Positions 32,870-46,591 of a DNA stretch of 64,000 nt are shown piece after piece. The translations under genes were made by a program, and so were the position numbers. How positions within the stretch are numbered: the first letter of the stretch is position 1; every line of letters starts with the position of its first letter. This DNA is from Molanna angustata (Eukaryota; Arthropoda; Insecta; Trichoptera; Molannidae), in contig OY754987.1 in NCBI GenBank assembly GCA_963576475.1, positions 4,934,036-4,998,035 on the forward strand, written 5' to 3'. The notes under the pieces were generated by a model. The model ran no database searches and had not been told where the DNA came from. It saw only the letters and a program-made list of their open reading frames with translations.

Positions 32870-33020
32870 CAGGCCCTTCAGTACCTCCCGTCCCTTCAAT
32901 CCTTCATTACGTCCCTTTCAATCAGGCCCTTCAGTACCTCCCGTCCCTTCAGGCCCTTTTATACCTCCCATCCCTTCAGGCCCTTTAGTGCATCCCTTCC
33001 ATTCATTACATCCCGTCCCT
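32870..33020. repeat. CCCGTCCCTTCAGGCCC minisatellite in copy 1
   Basis: About six units of CTTCAGTACCTCCCGTCCCT with variation. The equivalent lies at 35945-36105 in copy 2. Confidence 0.85.
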
Positions 33021-33039
33021 TCAGCCGCTTAAGAAAAGT

Positions 33040-33660
33040 TTAAATCCAGAAACCATCCTGGAAGAACCGCGAAGAGATGAAAGGACCTTCTTTTCCCAGG
33101 ATACTCCACCTTCAAAGGTAAAATGACTAAATACACGAAGAAGAAGAAGAAAAAAGTTTAAATCCAGATACCTGCGAAGATATGGAAGGAAAATTGGACC
33201 TTCTTCTCCCAGGATAGTCCACCTTCATAGGTAAAATGACCAAATGCACGATGAAGAAGAAAAAGAAGAAGAAGAAAAAAGTTTATATCCAAAAACCGTC
33301 TTGGAAGACTTGCGAAGAGTTGGAAGAACAGTCGGACCTTCTTCTCCCAGGATTCTCCAACTTCATAGGTAAAATGACCAAAAATACACGAAGAAGAAGA
33401 AGAAAAAAGCTTAAATCCAGAAACCTGCGAAGAGATGGAAGGACAATTGGACCTTCTTCTCCCAGGTTAGTCCACCTTCATAGGTAAAATGACCAAATAC
33501 ACGATGAAGAAGAAGAAGAAAAAAGTTTAAATCCAGGAACCGACCTGGAAGACCTGCGAAAAGATGGAGAGACAGTCGGACCTTCGTTTCCCAGGATATT
33601 CCGCTTTCATTGGTAAAATGACCAAATACACAAAGAAGAAGAAGAATAAGAAAAAAAATT
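33040..33660. repeat. ~115-bp tandem units in copy 1
   Basis: About six repeats of AAAAAAGTTTAAATCCAGAA, ACCTGCGAAGAGATGGAAGG, CCTTCTTCTCCCAGGATAGT, CATAGGTAAAATGACCAAAT and ACACGAAGAAGAAG. The (GAA)n boundaries probably mediate copy-number change. Confidence 0.9.
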
Positions 33661-34676
33661 AAATCCAGAAACCATCCCGGGCATACGCTCGACAATTCAC
33701 CAAAGTTTCATTGTAATCGGACAAACGGTTTAGGAGCACATAGCATACATGCATCCATACATAAATAAATAAATAAAATAATTTTCCTATAGGAAATCAG
33801 TATATTTTTGATTTGTAAGTAAATAGTATTAGGTAGGTACCTACCTACAACAATGTTCTAAATAAATTCGATTCATAACAAATTTTATTTGAATATCAGA
33901 ATCTTTCCGTAACCATAGTAACCATCGAACATATAAAATATTACTATCAAATGGGCTCGATACATTTTTTTGGATATGTAGGTAGGTACCTACATTGGTT
34001 TGTTCGATGCCATAAAAATGAAAATTGTCAGAAAAATCAAATATTATTTACAAATTATGCAATTTTATTATGCCTATATCTTTACTAATAATAAGCACAT
34101 TTTTACAATATATGTCTTAAAACTTGCTGTAATGTCTTGTGTTTCATTTTATTATTTCATAATTACATTTATTTCAAAGGTTTATTATTTTCAAGAACAT
34201 ATTCATTCGGTAGGAAAATGAAATATTGTATGAAAAGATATTAAAATGGCGGCGTTTATGTACAAAACGCTTACTTTAAAAATAAGTTAAACATTATAAT
34301 TATACAAAATATTCACCATGTTTTTCACTTAAACGCTAAGTTATACTTGAAAATATATTTTCTTCGTGTAAATACGTACTTCTAACTTTTAAACTAACAG
34401 ATATTTGCGTGCAAAATGTACACTTTTTTGACAGATACGACTTGGAAAATTTTGTATGAAAAAAATAATTATTGAAATATTTTTAAAATTCAGCATTTTT
34501 ATCGCATTATTTTTAGCGTGACACTGCATCAGGTATACAGGTACACGTTTGCACATAAATTAGATTTTTAGATGCTCTTGGTTTTTCAGAAGGCGTGAGA
34601 CAAACACACACACACACACATACACACACACAAACACTAACATTTTGATTGCTTTATTACTTTAGACTAGCTTTTA

Positions 34677-37600
34677 TGTCCCGCCGTTGGCCAAGAATGT
34701 AAAATTGTGAAAGAAAAAGCAATCGTTTTAATAATATTGTCACCCAATTATTTTGCAATATCAGACTATGAAAAGTGGTTTGAAATTTGATTGAGTTTAA
34801 GTATTGTAAAATGTTCAAGTGATGGCCACAACCCATTCTTTTTTATATATTGCTATAAAGTGTGAATGAAGTATAATATTTATACAATTTCTGCTCGCAT
34901 GGACTATGCGTAATGGTTTTAAATATGACTGTTTATCAACGTTGTAAAGAGATTGGTTTGGCCACAACCCCCATTTTTAAATATTATCATCGAAAACAAA
35001 TTGTAATGTGTACCTATTGAAAATTTAGTAATTTTGGATGTTGGGATGTGGTTAAAATTTGATTAAACAAACGTAGGTACTGAAAAGATCTAGTATTGGT
35101 CACATCCCATTCGTTTTTATATTTTTTCATCAAGTGTGCATTATATTTTTGCTCAATTTGACTGAAAGTCTTCATTAACGAAGAAGAAGAAGACTTGAAC
35201 TATAGTAAATAGTTTTTAATTTGAATATAAATGTTGTGAAGAGTTCAGTAATGGCCACAACCCCCATTCTTTAAATATTAGGTGTTGAAAATTATTCAAA
35301 ATAGGATGATATAAATGGTTTAAATTTAATTAAACAAAAGTATTGAAAAGATTCTAGTGCAGGTTATATCGTCACATCCCATATCCCATTCATTTCATAT
35401 GTATTTTCATCAAGTGTGCATATCGTTAATAATATTTCTGCACAATAGACTATTAGACTTAAAACTAACCCAAAAGACTAAATAAAAAAGAGAAAAATAA
35501 GTATAAGACTATAAGAAATAGTTTGTATAAAAAACTATTCCAATGGTCTACATAAAATAAGTAAAAATACATATACCTAATAGAAGAATTAGACTATTGG
35601 AAATAGATTGTATAAAAGCTCACCCAAAGGTCTACAAAAAAGAAGAAGAAGAATATTTAGACTATTGGAAATAGTTTGTATAAATACTGACCAAAAGGTC
35701 TACATAAAAGAAAATGAATAAGACTATTGGAAATAGTTTGTATTAAAACTCTCCCAAAAGTCTACGTACTTAAATGAAGAAGAATAATAATTAGACTAAA
35801 GGAAATAATTTTTATAAAAAAATGACCCAAATGTATAGATAAAAGAAGAAGAAGATGAATTAGACAATAGGAAATAGTTTGTATAAAAACTGCCCTAAAG
35901 GTCTACATAAAATTAAGAAGAAACAGAATTAGACTCCAGGACCCGCCGCTTCAGGCCCTTCAGTACCTCCCGTCCCTTTAATCCCTCATTACGTCCCTTC
36001 CCATCAGACCCTTCACTACCTTCCGTCCCTTCAGGCAGTTTTATACCTCCCGTCCCTTCAGGCCCTTTAGTGCATCCCTTCCCTTCATTACATCCCGTCC
36101 CATCAGTCGGTTAAGAAAAGTTTAAATCCAGAAACCATCCTGGAAGAACCGCGAAGAGATGAAAGAACATTCTTTTCCCAGGATGCTCTACTTAATAGGT
36201 AAAATGACTAAATACACGAAGAAGAAGAAAAAAGTTTAAACCCAGATACCTGCGAAGAGATGGAAGGACAGTTGGACCTTCTTCTCCCAGGATTCTCCAA
36301 CTTCATAGGTAAAATGACCAAAAATACACGATGAAGAAGAAGAAGAAGAAATAAGTTTAAATCCAGATACCTGCGAAGAGATGGAAGGAAAATTGGACAT
36401 TCTTCTCCCAGGTTAGTCCACCTTCAAAGGTAAAATGACCAAATAGACGATGAAGAAGAAGAAGAAAAAAGTTTAAATCCAGAAACCTGCGAAGAGATGG
36501 AAGGAAAATTGGATCTTCATCTCCCAGGATAGTTCATCTTCATAGGTAAGATGACCAAGTACACGTTGAAGAAAAAGAAGAAAAAAGTTTATATGCAGAA
36601 CCCGTCCTGGAAGACCTGTGAAGAGATGGAGGGACAGTCGGACCTTCTTTTCCCAGGATACTCCCCCTTCATAGGTAAAACGACCAAATACACGAAGAAG
36701 AAGAAGAATAAGAAAAAAGTTTAAATCCAAAAACCATCCTGGGCATACGCTCGACAATTCACCAAAGTTTCATTATAATCGGACAAACGGTTGATAAATA
36801 AATAAATAAAATAATTTTCCTATAGGAAATCAGTATAGGTATATTATTGTTGATTTGTAAGTAAATAGTATTAGGTAGGTACCTACCTACAACAAACTTC
36901 TAAATAAATTCGATTCCTAACAAATTTTATTTGAATATCACATTCTTTCTGTAGCCATGGAAACGATTCGAACACATAAGTAATATCGAATGGTTCGGAT
37001 ACATTTTTTGAATATGTAGGTACCTACATTGGTTTGTTCGATGCCATAAAAATGAAAATTGTCAGAAAAATCAAATATTATTTACAAATTATGCAATTTT
37101 ATTATGCCTATATCTTTACTAATAAATAACACATTTTTACAATATATGTCTTAAAACTTGCCGTAATGTCTTGTGTTTCATTTTATTATTTCATAATTAC
37201 ATTTATTTCAAAGGTTTATTATTTTCAAGAACATATTCATTCGGTGGGAAAATGAAATATTGTATGAAAAGATATTAAAATGGCGGCGTTTATGTACAAA
37301 AGGCTTACTTTAAAAATAAGTTAAACATTATAATTATACCAAATATTCACCATGTTTTTCACTTAAACGCTAAGTTATACTTCAAAATATATTTTTTTTG
37401 TGTAAATACCTACTTCTAACTTTTAAACTAACAGATATTTGCGTGCAAAATGTACACTTTTTTGACAGATATGACTTGGAAAATTTTGTATGAAAAAAAT
37501 AATTATTTAAATATTTTTAAAATTCAGCATTTTTATCGCATTCTTTTTAGCGTGACACTGCATCAGGTATACTGGTACATGTTCGCACTTAAATTAGATT

Positions 37601-37705
37601 TTTAGATGCTCTTGGTTTTTCAGAAGGCGTGAGACAAACACACACACACACACACACATACACACACACATACACTAACATTTTGATTGCTTTATTACTT
37701 TAGAT
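34677..37705 (-). repeat. Helitron-like unit plus flank, tandem copy 2 (3.03 kb)
   Basis: Begins ACTAGCTTTTATGTCCCGCC and follows copy 1 collinearly to TTGATTGCTTTATTACTTTA. Local differences include a changed number of ~70-bp and ~115-bp units and a longer (CA)n near 37640. The visible divergence is several percent, so the duplication is not recent and is unlikely to be an assembly artefact. Confidence 0.9.
36120..36720. repeat. ~115-bp tandem units in copy 2
   Basis: Homologous to 33040-33660, about five to six units. Confidence 0.9.
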
Positions 37706-38205
37706 TTATTTATAAATACTAGGACTAAGCCTGTTTCGAGATTGGAGATTTACAATATTATATTTATACATTACATCTACATACATGCACCCACCACACA
37801 AAAATACAATATTTACTAATACGCAGTTGGGTACCTTAAATCATTATTATGACAATAATATTATTCCACAACAAAAAAAATAGGCACACCCAACTGGTAG
37901 GTACAATTAATGCAAGATACCTACATGTATATAAATACCAGGGTGACCACATAATCAAAATATTTTTAACATATTAATATTAAAGAAAAAAATAAAACAA
38001 ATTAAGTATGGGAATATCATTACGAATGAAATTAAATCAATTTCAATCTTCAAATCTCGACTTTAACGCTCGCTCTTCCTCTCTGTACCATAACCAACGT
38101 ACATCCCATCTAACACACTATCCCTTTTGATTGTTCCTTATCCTACTACTAGAAGTAATCCTCACTAGAAGTAAAGGAAAAGGAGAGAGAAAGCAGAAAG
38201 GATTT
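37706..38205. other. Intergenic sequence, no gene seen
   Basis: AT-rich. A patch at 38060-38190 (CTCGCTCTTCCTCTCTGTAC; AGGAAAAGGAGAGAGAAAG) is purine/pyrimidine biased and similar in style to 42820-42900, perhaps LINE 3' untranslated sequence. Confidence 0.4.
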
Positions 38206-38209
38206 TTTT

Positions 38210-38570
38210 TTATTTATTTTATTTTCATAAAAGTTTTTCATCATAATAATTGTGATCTCACTAGCCTACTGGCTATCAGTGAGTTTTCCATATAAAAAGG
38301 TCAAGTACCTACATATTACATTCCTTAAGTTACAGTATTAAAATTATAATATGGGATACATGTTTTTTATTTAATTACTACTTATAAATAAGTTAAATGT
38401 TTTAAATTACTTTCTACAATATTTTTTTTAATATAGTTTTAACCTAGGATATTTTATCAAGTTTGTCCATACCACTTGGAAGGGTGTTATATATTTTCAG
38501 TATGCTTACTTTCAATATCCTTTCACCTTAATAGTTTGTCCATCTGGGAATTATCAACTGTGTGAACATG
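38210..38570 (-). repeat. Probable LINE 3' end
   Basis: On the minus strand a short frame reads IYNTLPSGMDKLDKIS-stop, like a WNxLPxxI motif, followed by GATAGCCAGTAGGCTAGTGA and a terminal A-rich tail. Weak, but the order fits. Confidence 0.35.
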
Positions 38571-38732
38571 TGTAGGTATGTGTATTTGTGTGTATATGTG
38601 TTTATATGCAAATTAATATTTTATAATTTTTATACTGTAACTTATAGAATATAATATTTGTACTTGACATATTTGTATGAGAAACTCACTGACTCACTAA
38701 AAATAATCTTTTATATGAAAACTCTGCGGGCA

Positions 38733-38764
38733 GTTGCTCAATATAATCTTTTATATTGAGCAAC
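38733..38764. other. Perfect 14-bp hairpin at the LINE-B 5' border
   Basis: GTTGCTCAATATAA, loop TCTT, TTATATTGAGCAAC. The left arm together with CTGCGGG is an inverted copy of the start of the LINE-B fragment that follows, consistent with a 5' inversion during LINE insertion. Confidence 0.85.
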
Positions 38765-38961
38765 TGACCGCCAGATGAGTCCTTCACCATAGACCAGAGG
38801 GTGCCAGGTGTAGGGGGAGACCCATGTTGAGATGGATGGACTGCGTCCAGGGGGACCTGGACTCTTCGGGCGTGGTCAATTGGATACAAGGAGCCGCTGA
38901 CAGATCGGAATGGCGAAGACTTCTTTTGGAAGCCAGGTCCCACCTTGGGATGTGGAGCTGA
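38765..38961 (+). pseudogene. LINE-B ORF2 C-terminus
   Basis: The frame reads RCRGRPMLRWMDCVQGDLDS, SGVVNWIQGAADRSEWRRLL and LEARSHLGMWS-stop, then a GATGATGAT tail. It is an uninterrupted sister of the split copy at 21040/24291. The upstream part of the ORF is absent. Confidence 0.85.
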
Positions 38962-38964
38962 TGA

Positions 38965-39405
38965 TGATATGAATATTCTTGAATTTTCATCACTGTACCC
39001 CAAGTATTGCGTTTCTGTAAATTATACAAATAACAACATTGCATAATTATTATGGTGTGCAGTGCCTTCATAAAAATATCCTTTTCATATATATTTTATG
39101 GAGTTTTGTGTCGGTATGTGGGTATACATGATGCCGCTTTTAACAAGGCAGTATGATCGTAAACGACAAGTTTATGTGAGAGAACTATTGCTATGTTAGA
39201 ATAACGTATTATTTATAACCGGCGCATATTAACAACGTACTCGCTAACCTTCAACACATTCATTCATTCAATCTAACATTCGTTTTATTGCACGTGGTTA
39301 TGTCGTAAATTTCACTTTTAAACGCAACGAGTTCCTCTTCTTCTTTGATTGTTGTCTTCTTAAGAAGCTGAATTGTAAAAGCAATATTAACATCGATATT
39401 GATTG
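38965..39405. other. Intergenic sequence
   Basis: No supported gene. Confidence 0.4.
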
Positions 39406-39755
<350 letters not shown>

Positions 39756-39758
<3 letters not shown>

Positions 39759-40042
39759 ATTATTAAGTATTTTGGGGATAACCCGCGTCAAATTCTGATT
39801 CCCGAGAGAATCAGTCGTCTGCCGACGTTTCGTCTGAATCACATCAGACATTTTCAATAGGCGCCTTGTTAATAAATTTCCGGACGGACGGACGTGCGCG
39901 CACTATCCCTCGCGACGGAAATTTATTAACAAGGCGCCTATTGAAAATGTCTGATGTGATTCAGACGAAACGTCGGCAGACGACTGATTCTCTCGGGAAT
40001 CAGAATTTGACGCGGGTTATCCCCAAAATACTTAATAATAAC
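39756..40042. mobile_element. Perfect 127-bp inverted repeat, possible Penelope-like ends
   Basis: Arms 39756-39882 and 39916-40042 are exact reverse complements around a 33-bp GC-rich spacer. Each arm contains GCCGACGTTTCGTCTGAATC. The whole sits between (TA)n arrays. The CGAAACGTC word is found in hammerhead-type ribozymes and terminal repeats of Penelope-like elements; that link is inference. No RT or endonuclease frame is present. Confidence 0.8.
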
Positions 40043-40072
40043 ATATTTTGTACTCGCGAAAACCTTAGATTT

Positions 40073-40208
<136 letters not shown>

Positions 40209-40211
40209 TAT

Positions 40212-40745
40212 CCAAGAGATCTTGACTTCTGGTCTGAACGGGTGTGCTCGCCACCAATTCGTAACGGAACTTAAAATACTTACGTCCGATGGCCATACAA
40301 CTCCGGTAGAGCTTTAGCCTCCTGAACAATAGTTTTCCAAGCCTTCCTGTCAACTGCAGTGGACTCGCAGTCATCACAAACATTCAGCACGTTCAGATCT
40401 CGGGTAACATTGTCCATCAATCTCAGCCTTGCTCTTCCCAGGGGTCTCTTTCCCACGGGGTTATTTTGCAGGATACGTTTTGTGGCTCTTTCTTCCCCTG
40501 ATTTGACAACATGTCCAATCCAAGTTAATCTTCTGAACCCGATTTCGCTGGTGATTAAAGGTTGTCCTGTCAATGCACGAATTTCCTCATTGCTTCGTGG
40601 TCTCCAGGTACCTGCCGGAATTCCTGGTCTTGGGCCTTATATTTTACGCAATATCCTGTTTTCAAATGTTAACAGTCTTTGTTGGTCCTTGAGTGTCATG
40701 CACCAGGACTCGGCACCATACAGGATTACTGGTAATAATGAACTT
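40212..40745 (-). pseudogene. RTE-like LINE ORF2 C-terminal part
   Basis: The minus strand reads [60 protein letters not shown] and [20 protein letters not shown] then YGHRT-stop. This is the LxWxGHV...GRxRxRWxDxVxxDL...DRxxWxxxVxEAK pattern. Further upstream (to 40745) the sequence WCRVLVHDTQGPTKTVNI suggests a degraded ORF in other frames. No catalytic residues are present. Confidence 0.85.
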
Positions 40746-40889
40746 TAAAAACAAGCCGAAAATCCCTAAGGCTGTGTTTCTCGAACAAAGATTAAAGTAA
40801 AAGTAAGTATAGTTATTATTATTAGTTGAGAGTGGGACCCTAAGCCCCCGCACTGCGACCATGTTTGATCTATTGTGCACCTCCCTTTA

Positions 40890-41540
40890 AGGTTGTCATT
40901 TCAATAGCAGTTTGGTTTCTTTAATAAAATCCCATATTTTCCAAATTGAGAAGCCTCCCACGTCCTTGGGTCTTAGTATAAAGGCTCCCAGGTGTCTGTG
41001 TCTGGATTCCATTAGAGCTGGACACTCACAGATCATATGTGAGGCTGTTTCTTCCTCTTGTTGACACATTCTACAGTCTGGTTCATCAGCGATCCCCATT
41101 ATGTAATGGTGTCTTTTCAGATGGCAGAGACCAGTTAATAGATAGATAGAATTGCTTTTAATTGTTTCTTACTAAGATTTAGCAGCTTTCTTGTCCTTTT
41201 TTAGAGGGCCCTTCAATGAATTCCTTCACCTGTCGTTGTCCACAACTGGCCTTCCAGATTCCACTATGCTGAGCTGTTATCCAGTCTTTGGCCATCTTTT
41301 AATCGTGGTTGCAGATATGCCAATTGTAGGTTCAGGTCCTACCAAAGGCTGCCCTGATCCCTTTTTGGCTAGCTTATCTGCTCTCTCGTTTCCTTCAATA
41401 CCTTTATGACCAGGTACCCATATCAGATGTATTTTATTGTATTTCCCTAGTCTTTCAAGTAGGTATAGTTAAAATACATTGATTTCATAAAAGTATTCAA
41501 TAGTTTTGGTTGTGTCAAGTCTACTGCCGTCAAACGACAC
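40890..41540 (-). pseudogene. LINE ORF2 with RNase H domain, C-terminal part (Jockey/I-type)
   Basis: Upstream on the minus strand, LERLGKYNKIHLIWVPGHKG, IEGNERADKLAKKGSGQPLV and GPEPTIGIS give the RNase H signature WVPGHxGIxGNExADxLA. The C-terminal frame (40896-41099) reads DEPDCRMCQQEEETASHMIC and ECPALMESRHRHLGAF, the CxxC...HxxxxCP zinc-knuckle ending. Internal stops and frame changes mark it as dead. Confidence 0.85.
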
Positions 41541-41549
41541 ATTTTTTAA

Positions 41550-41786
41550 CAATTTATTTATTTATTTATTTATTTATTATTTCTCGGGCAACTAACAGGT
41601 ACTATGTCAAATATTAATTTAACACGCACCCAATAACAAGTTGCCACATTCTGGAGACTTACGATATTAATCGTCTCACAGGTCCAGAGTGAAAACACAA
41701 TTAAAAACTGTGTCTCCACCGGGAATCGAACCCGGGACCCTTGGATCAGTAGTCAGATACCCAACCAACTGAGCCACGAAGGCCGA
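41550..41786 (-). mobile_element. SINE-1, near full length
   Basis: On the minus strand: TCGGCCTTCGTGGCTCAGTT, GGGTTCGATTCCCGGTGGAG, ATTAATATCGTAAGTCTCCA, an AACTTG core, TTAGTTGCCCGAGAAATAAT and a (AAAT)n tail. Possibly the best-preserved copy here. Confidence 0.92.
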
Positions 41787-41869
41787 CAAAATTTCACGAA
41801 ACCTAAGTATTTTAATACTATTACCGTTACTTTTGTTGTAACAACCCAGCCTAAAGTTATGGACTGTGC

Positions 41870-42003
41870 TTTTTTCTGAAATGTTGGGCTGACATCAGTC
41901 TTTTTTCTGAAATGTTGGGCTGACATCAGTCTTTTTTCTGAAATGTTGGGCTGACATCAGTCTTTTTTCTGAAATGTTGGGCTGACATCAGTCTTTTTTC
42001 GCT
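41870..42003. repeat. 31-bp minisatellite, 4 copies
   Basis: CTTTTTTCTGAAATGTTGGG plus CTGACATCAGT repeats four times almost without change. Confidence 0.95.
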
Positions 42004-42059
42004 GGTTACCCCAGAAAAATAGCACTTCATTTATTTAATACTACGTACCGAAATGTTAG

Positions 42060-42180
42060 AAGCCTTAACATGAATGAGACAAAGCATGAATGTTGACGAG
42101 GCGATGAATGTGTGTCAAGATAGAAAAATGTGGCGTTCTACTCTCTGCCTACCCCTTGAGGGATATGGCTTGATGGTTTG
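42060..42180 (+). pseudogene. LINE-A ORF2 C-terminus and tail
   Basis: Reads MNVDEAMNVCQDRKMWRSTL then CLPLE, followed by TACCCCTTGAGGGATATGGC and TTGATGGTTTGTATATATG. Matches the LINE-A end at 53500-53640, including the hairpin-like 3' sequence that resembles the SINE-3 tail. Confidence 0.75.
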
Positions 42181-43165
42181 TATATATGTGATTGTGTTTT
42201 TCGAAAATGTGTTGTAGTTGGTATAAATAAAATAAAAAAACAAACCAACAATTTGTATAATTATACATTATATAATTAGACGATCGAAATGATAAAAAAA
42301 ATAATAATTCATTGTTCGCACGTACAAAAGTGGTGTGTGTTAGTCAAATATAATAATTTTAGCTTCACTTTACAACTACATATTATAGCAAACTACCAAC
42401 CATCAAATTATGGTATAGGTACAAACAACAATCTGCCGTTATCTCGAGACTGAAGAATGCAATCATAGTGAAAAGATCTATCTGCCAATCTTGGGCCAAT
42501 TAGCCTAGAAAAATACTGGACCTGAATTTCCAATTGAAAAGCTACGGAGATTAGCACAAAAATATCTCGAAATTGATATAGCGCCGTTGGTTATAACGAA
42601 TAACGGAAAAACAACGTCGAGAAGCTGTTGAAATTTTATTAGAATTGAAACGAAAATATAGCTATTTATTTTTTATTTGTTTAGAAACTTAACAGCTATA
42701 CATTTTTAATGCTTAATTGTAAATAAGTAGGTAGGTATACAAAAAATAAGCCAATTATAAAGTTTCACATACATAGTTTAATAATAATATATTATTGATT
42801 TTGGGTAGTCATTGTATGATGGTGAGTGTATGTGAGGGAAAGAGAAGGGTAGTGGATATAGGAAAGCGTTGATAAGGAAGGAATAAAGGTTAAAGGAAGA
42901 TAGGATTGATTTTTAACCAATAATATTACCAATAACTGCGCGTAATTGGCGTCTCATCAATGTCTGTATATATTTATATTTATTCATACAATAGGTATAG
43001 TAGGACGTGAACCATAATAATTAATTGACAAATTTAATATCTCAACAGAGACGAATCGGGAATTGTTAGGAATTTCGCAGTCACCGACCCCACTCCATAG
43101 CTTTATAAACTGAATGGAAATTGGTTGCAAGAAAAATGTTAGGAATAAGTTTATTTTGTATTATA
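42181..43165. other. Intergenic sequence, no gene seen
   Basis: Nearly 1 kb of AT-rich DNA. 42820-42900 is purine-rich (GAGGGAAAGAGAAGGGTAGT), perhaps part of a LINE tail. Confidence 0.45.
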
Positions 43166-43801
43166 TACTGTACTAATAAAACCCGGCAGACGTTGTCCTG
43201 CCTGTTTGATGATTTACCTCCAAATATATAAAAATGGTTGATCCGTATGTTTCCTTTTTATTATTTAACATTCTTTTCTAGATTTGTTCATTATAATTCC
43301 GCCTTTTTATTCCCTTCCATCCCTACAGTACCTCCATTCCCTTATGTCAATATTCATTCATTCATTTATCATTTTATTTACTTATTCAAGTAAAAAACTT
43401 TACCCATTTTCTTTTTTATATAATATATTATTTTTATATATGGATATAGGTATATGATTTTTTCTCATTATTTATTGATTTATGTAGGTATTTATTTATT
43501 TATTCAAAATGCGCTGAACGAATCTCTAAAATTCAACGAAAATCCCAAATAGATAATTTTTTGTAAATTCTTGTGTGAGATATTAAATAAATAAATAAAT
43601 TTTAATTTAAAATCCCTACTCGTGCGGCCGCTGAATAAACCCACAGTATCAATTTAATACGAACTTTTTTTTTCTTTTTTTGTGAGATATCGAATGAATA
43701 AATAAATAAATAACAAATTCCCAAAGTTTCATCGCAATCGGATGGTTGGTTTGGGAGTTCATCGGCCACATACAAATAAACAAACACATATACGTACATC
43801 C

Positions 43802-44634
<833 letters not shown>

Positions 44635-44641
44635 ATATAGA

Positions 44642-45255
44642 TTATATCGAAATGTATGTATTGGAGCAAATCCGTAATTATTTTGTGAGTAGTTTGTGTA
44701 ACATCGGTCGACATAAAATAAAAACTGAGATCTGAAATTGCGTGATGGGCATTATATTTTAATTAAGAAAGTATGTAAGGTTGTAAATAATTTTGTGAAG
44801 GTAGGTACATCATGTCTACAATAAATTGTTCGTCTATTTTCGAGATGACAAATATTATGGTGTTTTAGCAGATTGCCGGTAGTTGGAGAATTTTTAATTT
44901 ACCACAATAATCCGAATGTTATGCGGCTAGATGTTGCCGTTCTAAACGGCAATTTCTCGCATGACGAGGTGATGCTGTATGTAGCTGAGAGGTTTGCTTG
45001 ACTCACAAAGCGGTCATTAGTTCAAGGTCTACTCGTGTACCTACCTACATCATTATTATTTACCTTATCGAACTCGTACCATGAATACCTTAAACTACAC
45101 ATCGCTTGTTACATAATACAACATGCATTCATTAATACATTCAATATGCCCAGGTAAAAACTGTGTTTATTTATTTAATTTAAATACAGACTAAGACTTT
45201 TTCATATATTTCTTGTTACCGCTACTTATTGCAGTTACTTACTGCAAGATATTCA
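44642..45255. other. Intergenic sequence, no gene seen
   Basis: No supported gene or repeat. Confidence 0.4.
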
Positions 45256-45383
45256 AAGTCTTTATTTCCCCGAGAGGATATAATGGGGAATTATGAATTC
45301 GCAATTTTTAAGGATATTTTTTATTAGAGATTTTTAACTAGTATCGTGGTGCGATTGAATTCTGAAAATTTCATCACAATGTA

Positions 45384-46538
<1,155 letters not shown>

Positions 46539-46542
46539 AGCT

Positions 46543-46586
46543 AAGCACTGATCAGATAATATTTGAAGGATATCTGATCAGTGCTT
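46543..46586. other. Perfect 16-bp hairpin after the (TG)n array
   Basis: AAGCACTGATCAGATA, 12-base loop, TATCTGATCAGTGCTT. The right arm belongs to the host element; the left arm appears to be an inverted copy made at the array border. Confidence 0.9.
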
Positions 46587-46591
46587 CTTAA

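Larger units (their letters stand above)
31733..34676 (-). repeat. Helitron-like unit plus flank, tandem copy 1 (2.94 kb)
   Basis: Opens ACTAGCCTTTATGTCCCGCC, which on the minus strand is a Helitron-like ...CTAG|T end. The body contains ~70-bp AGACTAxxxGAAATAGTTTG units, a CTTCAGTACCTCCCGTCCCT block and ~115-bp units (33040-33660). It then has TTTCATTGTAATCGGACAAA, which resembles the complemented 5' region of the 15.7-kb Helitron. About 880 bp of non-Helitron flank (33790-34676) completes the unit. No Rep/helicase frame. Confidence 0.85.

Noticed and set aside
33411..33695. Hydrophobic minus-strand protein (MSSVCPGWFLDL...), repeated at 36473-36757
   Set aside because: It is a translation of the ~115-bp tandem units. 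Both 3-kb copies keep it, but the repeats vary in number and the (GAA)n boundary supplies the Leu/Phe runs.
31733..37705. Assembly duplication
   Set aside because: The copies differ by many substitutions and by repeat counts, so they are real diverged copies.
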